Positions 1-6,299 of a stretch of 8,685 bases of DNA are shown piece after piece. Below the pieces are notes generated by a model. It saw nothing but the letters and a program-made list of their open reading frames with translations. It was not told the origin of the DNA and did no database searches. Where the stretch lies: contig JAUWLI010000108.1 of NCBI GenBank assembly GCA_030613765.1, forward strand, positions 1-8,685, read 5' to 3'. The stretch is from Phycisphaerae bacterium (GTDB lineage: Bacteria; Planctomycetota; Phycisphaerae; Sedimentisphaerales; SG8-4). The position numbers and the translations under genes were made by a program. The first letter of the stretch is position 1; the number at the start of each line of letters is the position of its first letter.

Positions 1-178
1 GCAAAAAAGCCATATCGCAGCAGCCGCAAACGATTCAAAAGATAAAGCCCCAACCCAGCCGGGCATGAACGGTGGACGAGAGATAAAGGACAATGGACGC
101 GTTTACCGGTTAATGACTACTAAACACCAACTCACAAAAAAGTATCCGGTATAGAGATTCGAGTATTCCCCATTTTTC
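1..178. other. Unresolved left-edge region, possible 3' end of an upstream gene
   Basis: No gene can be defined here. All three forward frames are open at the left edge. Frame 1 closes at 43-45 after a very basic tail (PYRSSRKRFKR), frame 3 closes at 66-68, and frame 2 stays open for 50 codons to the TAG at 152-154 with an unremarkable polar sequence. Any of these could be the tail of an upstream gene, and the choice cannot be made without sequence to the left. A short direct repeat TGGACG occurs at 73-78 and 94-99, 21 bp apart, inside a purine-rich patch. The stretch becomes AT-rich towards the promoter of the next gene. Confidence 0.3.
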
Positions 179-207
179 TTGACCCATTATTTTATTTTTA
201 TTAAGAT
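179..207 (+). promoter_or_regulatory. Sigma70-type promoter of the aminotransferase gene
   Basis: A -35 box TTGACC (179-184) is followed by exactly 17 bp and a -10 box TAAGAT (202-207). The spacer is almost pure A/T. The matches to consensus are 5/6 and 4/6. Transcription would start near 213-215, giving a leader of about 36 nt before the ATG at 251. The assignment is by eye. Confidence 0.55.
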
Positions 208-212
208 GACCG

Positions 213-242
213 CCTAAAATCGGAAAATACAATTTTAGGAGA
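213..242 (+). promoter_or_regulatory. Palindrome overlapping the Shine-Dalgarno of the aminotransferase gene
   Basis: A perfect 8-bp inverted repeat, CCTAAAAT (213-220) and ATTTTAGG (232-239), encloses an 11-nt loop. The right arm contains the AGG of the Shine-Dalgarno AGGAGA (237-242), which sits 8 nt before the ATG at 251. In RNA the stem would partly hide the ribosome binding site. As DNA, its left arm lies at the predicted start point, where a repressor could bind. The pairing is seen; either role is inferred. Confidence 0.45.
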
Positions 243-250
243 CCAAAGGA

Positions 251-1441
251 ATGAATATCAGCAAACGAGCACAGGCCGTTCCGCCTTCGGCTACTCTCGC
301 CGTTTCGGCGAGGGCACAGGAATTGAAAGCTCAGGGGATGGATGTAATCGGTTTTGGTGCCGGCGCACCGGATTTTGACACCCCAGACTATATCAAAGAA
401 GCTGCTGTAGATGCCCTCAAGGCAGGCAAAACAAAATACACGGCCGCAGCAGGCATCATCGAGCTAAAAACCGCCATCGCCGAAAAGCTCGCTAAGGAAA
501 ATAACCTCAAATACACTCCCGACCAGATCATTGTAAACATTGGCGGCAAACACTCCGTCTACGAGGCCATGCAGGCCATACTCGACCCCGGCGATGAAGT
601 TATTCTGCCAACTCCGTACTGGGTAACATATCCGGAAGCAATAAAGCTTGCCGATGCTACTCCTAAGATTGTCCGGACGGAGAAAGATAACGGCTATAAA
701 ATTACGCCATCCCAGCTAAAAGATGCCATCACCGAGAAGACTACATTGCTGCTGATAAACTCACCCAATAATCCAGGCGGCTTTACATATACACCCGATG
801 AGCTCAAGGCCATCGCCAGGGTACTCGAAGGAACGAACGTCTGCGTTATTTCAGATGAAATCTACGAGAAACTAATCTATGGTGACACCAAATTTATAAG
901 CTTTGCCTCAATAAGCGAAGATGCTTTCAACAGGACCCTCACCCTCAACGGTTTCAGCAAGGCATTCTCAATGACAGGCTGGCGTCTCGGTTACACGGCA
1001 GGGCCCCTCGATGTGATAAAGGCAATGGGCCGGCTGCAATCCCACATGACTTCAAATCCTGTCACCTTTGGTCAATATGCCGCTATTGCTGCCCTCGGCC
1101 CGCCCGCCGAAGAGGCCATCGAAAATATGAGAATTGAATTTGAACGGCGGGGAAAATATATGACCGAACGCCTAAACAGCATCAAGGGCGTCGAATGTCT
1201 TGAATCCACCGGTGCTTTTTACTCTTTCCCTGATGTTTCCGGCCATTATGGCAGAACCATTAATAATGCGGCCATCAACGGCAGCATGGACTTTGCAAAA
1301 GCGCTTTTGGAGCAGGCAAATGTCGCCCTCGTGCCGGGCTTGCCCTTTGGCTGCGACGATAACGTCCGCTTAAGTTTCGCCTGCTCGCTTGAACAGATTA
1401 CAGAAGGTTTGGACAGACTCGAAAAATGGCTGGCCCAATAG
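251..1441 (+). CDS. Class I PLP-dependent aspartate aminotransferase (subgroup Ib), possibly also prephenate aminotransferase
   Basis: Predicted cytosolic enzyme that moves an amino group between aspartate and 2-oxoglutarate. Some subgroup Ib members also transaminate prephenate to arogenate. The 396 residues are the usual full length. Visible family marks are the N-terminal SATLAVSARA, GFGAGAPDFDTP (34-45) for the usual GxGEPDFDTP, GGKHSVYE (98-105), SPNNPGG (171-177), SDEIYE with the PLP-ring aspartate D202, NGFSKAFSMTGWRLGY with the Schiff-base lysine K237, and NVRLSFA with the substrate-carboxylate arginine R373. KYTAAAGI (62-69) replaces the common KYTPxAGI. The ATG has a good SD (AGGAG, 237-241). 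It appears monocistronic: its own promoter lies upstream and a strong hairpin downstream. The fold and reaction class are secure; the exact substrate is not, so no symbol is given. Confidence 0.93.
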   Translation: MNISKRAQAVPPSATLAVSARAQELKAQGMDVIGFGAGAPDFDTPDYIKEAAVDALKAGKTKYTAAAGIIELKTAIAEKLAKENNLKYTPDQIIVNIGGKHSVYEAMQAILDPGDEVILPTPYWVTYPEAIKLADATPKIVRTEKDNGYKITPSQLKDAITEKTTLLLINSPNNPGGFTYTPDELKAIARVLEGTNVCVISDEIYEKLIYGDTKFISFASISEDAFNRTLTLNGFSKAFSMTGWRLGYTAGPLDVIKAMGRLQSHMTSNPVTFGQYAAIAALGPPAEEAIENMRIEFERRGKYMTERLNSIKGVECLESTGAFYSFPDVSGHYGRTINNAAINGSMDFAKALLEQANVALVPGLPFGCDDNVRLSFACSLEQITEGLDRLEKWLAQ

Positions 1442-1479
1442 ATTTAGCCAATGCCTCACTATTTTGGCGCTCAGCCGCC

Positions 1480-1528
1480 CGGCGTGTGCAAAATTTATTT
1501 CTCACACGCCGAAAAACTGCACTTTTTT
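1480..1528 (+). terminator. Strong hairpin after the aminotransferase gene, likely terminator
   Basis: A perfect 9-bp GC-rich stem, CGGCGTGTG (1480-1488) with CACACGCCG (1503-1511), encloses a 14-nt AT-rich loop 38 nt after the stop codon. The T6 run (1523-1528) lies 11 nt past the stem rather than directly after it, so this is not a textbook intrinsic terminator. A second, weaker pairing, GTGCA (1486-1490) with TGCAC (1518-1522), abuts the T run directly and excludes the first. Confidence 0.5.
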
Positions 1529-1547
1529 AAGATTCTTCCATTTTTGC

Positions 1548-1575
1548 GCCAACACCTGTACACTTCGTCCGTCTA
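1548..1575 (+). promoter_or_regulatory. Candidate ECF-type promoter ahead of the sigma factor gene
   Basis: GCCAAC (1548-1553), carrying the AAC core typical of ECF -35 elements, is followed by 16 bp and CGTCTA (1570-1575), which resembles the CGTC-type -10 of many ECF promoters. It lies 53 bp upstream of the GTG start, which fits autoregulation by the sigma factor. A competing sigma70-like reading is TGTACA (1557-1562), 18 bp, TATAGT (1581-1586). The sequence alone does not decide between them. Confidence 0.35.
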
Positions 1576-1587
1576 ATTATTATAGTT

Positions 1588-1622
1588 GGGCACAACAGCC
1601 CGGTTGTGCTCCGCCATTGGAG
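1588..1622 (+). promoter_or_regulatory. Leader hairpin and ribosome binding site of the sigma factor gene
   Basis: GCACAAC (1590-1596) and GTTGTGC (1603-1609) form a perfect 7-bp inverted repeat with a 6-nt loop. One G-U pair and one G-C pair extend it to 1588-1611. An alternative stem, GGGC (1588-1591) with GCCC (1598-1601), competes with it. The SD GGAG (1619-1622) follows 7 nt after the hairpin and 6 nt before the GTG at 1629. This spacing decides the start: the ATG at 1625 lies in another frame that closes quickly. Confidence 0.45.
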
Positions 1623-1628
1623 ATATGA

Positions 1629-2180
1629 GTGGCGTCAAGAGCGGAAAGAAAGAATCTAAAGAGGTTGCGTCAGGGTCGGCGCAAGGCTTATGAAGCAGCA
1701 GTGCTTCAGCATTACAGGACCGTTTTCTGTTTTATGGCTTATTTGACGCGCGACACAGGGCTTGCTGAGGAGTTGACACAGGAGACTTTCGCCTCTGCAT
1801 GGGCCAACATTGATTCTTTCAAAGCCAGGTCATCATTCCAAACGTGGCTGCACACGATTGCTTACCGAAAATTCATTGACTCAAAACGCAGCCACCGCCG
1901 AGACGCTGATTTGATGGCCGGCTTAGAGGTTGAAAATGATAATGCAACGCAAGATTCAAATCCCTTGCACCGGCTCTCCGCAGACGAAAACACGCGTCTG
2001 CTATACGAAGCGATGCGCAGTTTGAAACAGGCTGAATACATAGCCATTCTCTTGCATTACATTCAGGGTCTCAGCTTTCGACAGGTCGCAAAAGTGTTAA
2101 ACCAGCCCGTCGGGACTGTTAAGTGGCAGACTTCCCGGGCCCTGAAAACATTAAAGCAATATTTATCTGGCAGGGTATAA
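1629..2180 (+). CDS. ECF-type RNA polymerase sigma factor (sigma70 family)
   Basis: A 183-residue sigma factor with only the two domains usual for the ECF group. Region 2 spans about 22-88 and includes AEELTQETFASAWANIDSF and the promoter-melting/-10 helix SFQTWLHTIAYRKFIDSKR. Region 4 spans about 122-178 and contains the helix-turn-helix LSFRQVAKVLNQPVGTVKW, which would read the -35 element. A polar linker (about 89-120) joins them, and there is no sigma 1.1 or region 3. It would direct RNA polymerase to a small regulon, usually for envelope stress or surface functions. The first 20 residues are very basic (RKNLKRLRQGRRK). Translation starts at GTG. The next gene begins two bases after its TAA and encodes a membrane protein, the usual arrangement for sigma/anti-sigma pairs. 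The specific ECF subgroup was not determined. Confidence 0.92.
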   Translation: MASRAERKNLKRLRQGRRKAYEAAVLQHYRTVFCFMAYLTRDTGLAEELTQETFASAWANIDSFKARSSFQTWLHTIAYRKFIDSKRSHRRDADLMAGLEVENDNATQDSNPLHRLSADENTRLLYEAMRSLKQAEYIAILLHYIQGLSFRQVAKVLNQPVGTVKWQTSRALKTLKQYLSGRV

Positions 2181-2182
2181 CA

Positions 2183-2563
2183 ATGACCCAAAAACGAAAA
2201 AAGAAATCAAAACGTATCACACTAAAATCGCTGGCAGCCAACTTGCGAAGTCTTCCCGAAGTCGAAGTCCCCGAATCTCTCAAACCAAGGCTCCTGGCTG
2301 CGATTCCCGATACACAGGCAAAACCTGCGACGGCGCATCAGTTCCGACGGTATCCTGCTTGGGATTTCGGGGTGACCGCCGCTGCCGCAGTCCTCATTTT
2401 TGCTTTGATGTTCCTCGTAAATTACGGCCTGTCTACGCCCTCGCGGACCTCAATAATAGAATTTGATACTTCGCTTTGTAGCACAACGTGGAACCAAAAC
2501 AACTTTCTATATGACCAGAACAATACTTATCTTGAAAAGTCCGGGTCGTATGAGTTAAAATGA
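2183..2563 (+). CDS. Small single-pass membrane protein, probable anti-sigma factor
   Basis: 126 residues. The very basic N-terminus (KRKKKSKR) leads into a short cytoplasmic segment, LRSLPEVEVPESLKPRLLAAIP (21-42, written as one conserved-looking block), then one transmembrane helix at about 62-83, then about 43 polar residues outside. The ATG at 2183 lies two bases after the sigma factor's TAA, with AGGG (2172-2175) as a possible SD, so the pair should be translationally coupled. The in-frame GTG at 2123 lies inside the sigma gene and is unlikely. The anti-sigma role is inferred from position and topology. No HxxxCxxC zinc motif is present, the cytoplasmic part has no cysteine, and the outer part is too short for a FecR or RsgI-like sensor. 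It might instead be a shortened or degenerate version. I do not recognise a defined family. Confidence 0.75.
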   Translation: MTQKRKKKSKRITLKSLAANLRSLPEVEVPESLKPRLLAAIPDTQAKPATAHQFRRYPAWDFGVTAAAAVLIFALMFLVNYGLSTPSRTSIIEFDTSLCSTTWNQNNFLYDQNNTYLEKSGSYELK

Positions 2564-2618
2564 CAGAGGTTCAATAACAATGAAGATGGGGATTGACTTT
2601 GGGCCGCCCATGCTTCTC

Positions 2619-2646
2619 TTGACATAAAACTTATGGGCCGTATCTT
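2619..2646 (+). promoter_or_regulatory. Sigma70-type promoter ahead of the DUF4190-like gene
   Basis: A perfect -35 TTGACA (2619-2624), a 16-bp spacer and a -10 TATCTT (2641-2646, 4/6) lie about 70 bp before the ATG at 2717. The short palindrome TGGGC-C-GCCCA (2600-2610) lies just upstream of the -35 box, where an activator might bind. This promoter would separate the downstream genes from the sigma/anti-sigma unit. Confidence 0.5.
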
Positions 2647-2666
2647 ACAGAAACTACAATTATAAA

Positions 2667-2708
2667 GCTCTATTCTGACGATATATAGTATAGAGCAGGT
2701 TTACGGGA
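2667..2708 (+). promoter_or_regulatory. Leader palindrome and weak ribosome binding site of the DUF4190-like gene
   Basis: GCTCTAT (2667-2673) and ATAGAGC (2690-2696) form a perfect 7-bp inverted repeat with a 16-nt AT-rich loop. It lies between the predicted start point and the SD-like ACGGGA (2703-2708), which is 8 nt before the ATG. It could be a leader hairpin or an operator; only the symmetry is seen. Confidence 0.35.
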
Positions 2709-2716
2709 AAAAACGA

Positions 2717-3094
2717 ATGGAAATGGAACGAAACATAGGCGATATATTCAGTGACATAATAAACCCAAAAGCAAAAACTTCCAAAATGGCGGTCACCTCT
2801 ATGGTATTGGGAATTCTTGCTCCTTGTTGCTTTTTCGCTGTTTGGATTGTATCATCCTTTTCTTCTTATGGTATAATAACTGTGGGTCGATATATAATGA
2901 CTGCTTTTTCTTGCTCTGTAGCCTGGATTTTGGGCCTTGTATTAGGAATGATATCTCTTGAGCAGATACGGAACAGTGAACAACATTTGATTGGAACCGC
3001 GTATGCTGTTGTAGGGATTGCAATATCTGCGCTCTGGATAGCTTTGTTAGTGGTACGTTTTTTGTTACCTGCGTTATTTTACGTGGTAAGTTAA
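2717..3094 (+). CDS. DUF4190-like small integral membrane protein
   Basis: A 125-residue inner-membrane protein of unknown function. A short polar N-terminus (1-22) is followed by three hydrophobic stretches at about 24-46, 52-80 and 94-122. The signature resembles DUF4190: KTSKMAVTSMVLGIL at the start of the first helix, GLVLGMISLEQIRNSEQHLIG at the loop after the second (the family usually shows GxIALxQIRxSxGxxxG), then YAVVGIAISALW. The family normally has two such helices around the conserved loop; here the first helix is longer and followed by an extra aromatic segment. A second ATG two codons downstream (2723) is an alternative start. It has its own promoter, and the next gene begins 67 bp after its stop, so read-through into the large membrane protein is possible. 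No function is assigned. Confidence 0.78.
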   Translation: MEMERNIGDIFSDIINPKAKTSKMAVTSMVLGILAPCCFFAVWIVSSFSSYGIITVGRYIMTAFSCSVAWILGLVLGMISLEQIRNSEQHLIGTAYAVVGIAISALWIALLVVRFLLPALFYVVS

Positions 3095-3097
3095 ATG

Positions 3098-3119
3098 ACA
3101 GGCCTTCAGTTTTGCCTGT
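3098..3119 (+). other. Hairpin between the DUF4190-like and GT-C-like genes
   Basis: ACAGGC (3098-3103) pairs with GCCTGT (3114-3119) around a 10-nt loop, immediately after the TAA at 3092-3094. The right arm has no following T run, so this is at best a weak attenuator or an mRNA-end stabiliser. The rest of the 67-bp gap shows only the weak purine-rich SD of the next gene (AGAAGAGA, around 3147-3154). Confidence 0.3.
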
Positions 3120-3161
3120 TCGCTCAACAATATTTCTGTTAGGTTTAGAAGAGAAACAAAA

Positions 3162-6100
3162 ATGGCCAAGCCGGTAAGACGCGTCAAAAATGCTGCAAAA
3201 ACAAAAAATACGGTAGAAACTCTCGATATTTCTAACGAGCAAACATCCAATATACGTCATGCTTTGTCTGGCTGGCCGATGATCTTAGGCTGGCTCGCTA
3301 TGCTCATCTTCGCTTTCCACTCCAGCACGCACATGGTCGGTGCCGGCGATACGTGGGTCGCGATGGCTTGTGGCAGACACTTTCTAAACAACGGCGTGAA
3401 CACCGTAGAGCCATTCAGCGCAAACTCGCACAAGGCGGGTCCCTCGGCGGCTGAAATCAGAAAATGGCCCGGTTGGGCACAATCCATTGCTGATAAAGTC
3501 AGCCCCGAGACACTGAAGTACTGGCATCCTACTGGATGGGTAAACCAGAACTGGCTCACACATGTCATCTTCTACTGGCTCACACACGAATCGCCCATAG
3601 CGGACCCTGATGCTTTTCCGCCGTCATTCAATCAGCTCGTATACTGGAAGATTGCCCTTTACATAGTTTCAGTCATTTGTGTTTACTACATAGGCAGAAT
3701 CTTGGGTGCCAACCCGGCCCTGTCAGCATTCTTCGCGTGCTTTGCAATGTTCGTAGGCCGTTCTTTCTTTGACGTCCGGCCCGCCGGCTTCTCAAACGCC
3801 CTCGTAGCGGTCTATTTGCTTATACTTGTTCTTGCAACATACAGAAACATATTATATATCTGGCTCATCGTACCCGTCGTCACTTTCTGGTGTAATCTCC
3901 ACGGCGGATACATCTATGCATTCATTATGCTCGTACCGTTTGTCGTGCTGAACTTTCTCACGAGCTTTTCAAAAAAATGGTTCGTTTCAATCGGCCTCAG
4001 AGGTGTATATCACACCATCGCCGCCGGATTTGTCGCTTTCATTGCGACTATCGTATTCAATCCCTTTCATTTGACGAACCTCACACACACCTTCGTCATT
4101 AGTTTCAGCAAGCACGCCGAAATGTGGCGAACAGTAAACGAATGGCACCCGGCTTTTGAATGGACAAATCCAGTCGGCACAAGTTTCCCTTTTTTGGTTC
4201 TTTATATTCTAAGTATAGGCTTGACTTTATTTTGGCTCTTCTCTCGACTCCTAAAGCCAAGATTACTCAGAGCACCGATAAATGAGCTCCAGGAACAGAA
4301 ACAGCTCTTCACAACACTCTCAAAAATCCTCGGATGCGCGACCGCCATTCTTGTTTGTTGGATCATACTTATTAGTTTCTCGCTTCTTAACTTTTCTACG
4401 GTCGATTTTCTTATTAGTGCGGCATTCGTCGGTATCATCCTCCTTAGTATCTACAGGAATGTACACTTCATTACTCTGGTAATTCCACTAATTCTTCTCG
4501 TTATGGGATTCGTTGATCCTGATTGGATTAAGGTGTTCTCGCGGTGGTTCAACTCTCCGGAGTGGCTGAGAAACATCCCCAGCGGCTATAACGGAAGATA
4601 TATCTACCCTTTCATCCTGTTGCCCGCTTATGTCACGATGCATATTTTCGCTTCCTTGTTCTCAAAGAACGTCAAATTCAAACAAACCAACATCATCTAT
4701 CCCGTATTAGCATCACTTGCTACCATCCTCTTGATGATGCTCATATTTAATCCTTTCGGTTTCAAATTCCAGTCTTGGACTATGAAGCCTGCCGAAGGCT
4801 TCTTCCCTTCCATCTTCAGTTGGTTCCTTGCTGTTCTTAATTGGGTGATCAGTTGCTTGACACAATTTCTAAACTTTCATCGGCTGACGCGCCCGGTATA
4901 TGAACGTAATGTCGAAGTAAACTACACAAATTTGTTTGCCGCGCTTTATATACTGAGCATTATTTCGATTATTATCTGGTTAATGTTACCATATCTGCGA
5001 AAGATTTTCAGTCAGTTGCCGAACAAAACCGAGGAACAACTACCTGCCGATACTTACCGCTTGCCTAAAATCGATTTGGTTATGATTGCCATTGCCGTCC
5101 TCACTACATATATGGCCATTCAGTCACGAAGGTTCATACCGATTGCTGCTTTCGCCGCCTGTCCCGTTGTGGCGATGTTCATCGACCAGATAGTTCGGAC
5201 AATCTCGGCCGCAAGAAACTTCCACGGTAAAAATCAGCTCACCGTCTCGCCAATGTCACAGCCGCTCCAATTGTTTTTCATCGTTCTCGGAGCAGTGGTT
5301 GTTTTAATCTCAGGTGCAGGTTGGGGCCTTAAATTTAAGCGCGTTTATCTCGATGCATGGCCCACCGATTCGAAATTAAATTCCGCTTTTATGAGAATGA
5401 CTGCATCCGATGCAAAACCGTTCTATGCCTGTAAATTTATAAGAGACAACAAAATAGGGGGTAAAGTATTCAATTACTGGACAGAAGGGGGTTTCATCGC
5501 CTACGGTCAGAATCCTGATCCGAACACAGGAAGAACTCCTCTGCAATTATTTATGGACGGCAGGGCACAGGCGGCTTATGAGCCCAATGCTTACAGAATG
5601 TGGTCTGATATTATGTCTGGTGGACCCGCTGTCTACGAGGCAAAGGTCAGAAAAAAGGCCTTCGACTACAAAAAAATCGGAAATTGGGTGGATAAAAAAC
5701 TGAAAGGACAAAAGGTTTGGGTCGTCTTAATGCCGACCGGACAGTTTGAAACACCTTTTACAAAAGGACTCGAATATCACCCCGATTGGCAGATTGTTTT
5801 CTATAATAACAAGCAAAAGCTCTTCGTTGATATAAAAACGCCCCAGGGAAAGAAAATCTCTGATGGTATTTCCACTGGAGAAACGCTGTACCCCGATGAT
5901 TTTTCTCGAAACCTTATTATGGCCCAGACAGGCTTTACAATCGATCCGAAAACAAATGCAAAACAGGCATTTGAATTTGCTAAAAAAGCATTCGAGTTAA
6001 ATCAGTCACAGGCGCCTATGCGGCAGGTAATGCTCGCCACAAGGTTCCCGGGGCTAAGAGCTGATGCTGAGGTGTTTTGCAGAAATTATTTTAAACAGTT

Positions 6101-6293
6101 TGAAGAAAATATAGAGACCTGGCCCAAAGAGGATGGCTATCACCATAGAATCGCTGCCGCATTAAACGCCTGCAGTTTTTTAAGAGAAATTGCCAAAAGG
6201 GCGAAAAACACAAAACTTGAACAGGAGTATGCCGCAAAAATGAAACTCTATCAAAGTAGGCGACAACTGTTACTCAAAAGAAAAAGGTGGTGA
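3162..6293 (+). CDS. Large polytopic GT-C-like membrane protein with C-terminal soluble region
   Basis: A 1043-residue inner-membrane protein with about 17-18 predicted helices between residues 38 and 722 and a soluble C-terminus from about 723. It belongs to a widespread, mostly unnamed family that I recognise by GAGDTWVAMACGRHFL (60-74) after the first helix, the motif WVNQNWLTHVIFYWL (126-140), DVRPAGFSNALVAVYLL (204-220), and WCNLHGGYIYAF (243-254). This layout, with an acidic GDTW motif in the first outer loop, resembles GT-C glycosyltransferases that use polyprenyl-phosphate sugars; catalysis is inferred. The soluble part has VFNYWTEGGFIAYG (769-782), MDGRAQAAY (798-806), a small alpha/beta segment around VWVVLMPTG, then a TPR-like helical tail (about 930-1040) ending in basic residues. 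It is longer than the typical member, with extra helices at about 480-610. The coupled downstream GT2 supports a glycan role. Confidence 0.7.
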   Translation: MAKPVRRVKNAAKTKNTVETLDISNEQTSNIRHALSGWPMILGWLAMLIFAFHSSTHMVGAGDTWVAMACGRHFLNNGVNTVEPFSANSHKAGPSAAEIRKWPGWAQSIADKVSPETLKYWHPTGWVNQNWLTHVIFYWLTHESPIADPDAFPPSFNQLVYWKIALYIVSVICVYYIGRILGANPALSAFFACFAMFVGRSFFDVRPAGFSNALVAVYLLILVLATYRNILYIWLIVPVVTFWCNLHGGYIYAFIMLVPFVVLNFLTSFSKKWFVSIGLRGVYHTIAAGFVAFIATIVFNPFHLTNLTHTFVISFSKHAEMWRTVNEWHPAFEWTNPVGTSFPFLVLYILSIGLTLFWLFSRLLKPRLLRAPINELQEQKQLFTTLSKILGCATAILVCWIILISFSLLNFSTVDFLISAAFVGIILLSIYRNVHFITLVIPLILLVMGFVDPDWIKVFSRWFNSPEWLRNIPSGYNGRYIYPFILLPAYVTMHIFASLFSKNVKFKQTNIIYPVLASLATILLMMLIFNPFGFKFQSWTMKPAEGFFPSIFSWFLAVLNWVISCLTQFLNFHRLTRPVYERNVEVNYTNLFAALYILSIISIIIWLMLPYLRKIFSQLPNKTEEQLPADTYRLPKIDLVMIAIAVLTTYMAIQSRRFIPIAAFAACPVVAMFIDQIVRTISAARNFHGKNQLTVSPMSQPLQLFFIVLGAVVVLISGAGWGLKFKRVYLDAWPTDSKLNSAFMRMTASDAKPFYACKFIRDNKIGGKVFNYWTEGGFIAYGQNPDPNTGRTPLQLFMDGRAQAAYEPNAYRMWSDIMSGGPAVYEAKVRKKAFDYKKIGNWVDKKLKGQKVWVVLMPTGQFETPFTKGLEYHPDWQIVFYNNKQKLFVDIKTPQGKKISDGISTGETLYPDDFSRNLIMAQTGFTIDPKTNAKQAFEFAKKAFELNQSQAPMRQVMLATRFPGLRADAEVFCRNYFKQFEENIETWPKEDGYHHRIAAALNACSFLREIAKRAKNTKLEQEYAAKMKLYQSRRQLLLKRKRW

Positions 6294-6299
6294 CCTGTG
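6285..6299 (+). promoter_or_regulatory. Shine-Dalgarno and GTG start overlapping the end of the upstream gene
   Basis: AGGTGGTGA (6285-6293) is a strong SD formed by the last codons and the TGA stop of the large membrane protein gene. The GTG start of the glycosyltransferase follows at 6297-6299. A ribosome ending the first gene stops directly on the second gene's binding site, so translation should be coupled. This also decides for GTG, as the first ATG in this frame is far downstream. Confidence 0.65.

Noticed and set aside
1389..1628. A 79-codon forward reading frame spanning the end of the aminotransferase gene and the following gap
   Set aside because: It overlaps the conserved C-terminus of the aminotransferase, has low-complexity non-protein-like composition after that, runs through the hairpin and promoter region, and has no SD.
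2123..2182. Extension of the anti-sigma candidate to an in-frame GTG at 2123
   Set aside because: It would overlap the sigma factor's helix-turn-helix end. The added 20 residues are a frame-shadow of region 4, and the ATG at 2183 gives the expected coupled spacing.
2580..2627. A 15-codon ORF as a real leader peptide
   Set aside because: It ends inside the likely promoter of the next gene, so it could not be on that gene's mRNA, and there is no codon pattern suggesting attenuation. Kept only as a remark.
2799..3260. A 153-codon antisense frame across the DUF4190-like gene and the next start
   Set aside because: It opposes a gene with recognisable membrane-domain patterns, covers its intergenic hairpin, and shows no domain-like features.
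4202..4482. Short frames on both strands within the GT-C-like gene as nested genes or a frameshift sign
   Set aside because: The 1043-codon frame is continuous with consistent hydrophobic periodicity through this interval, so these are shadows.
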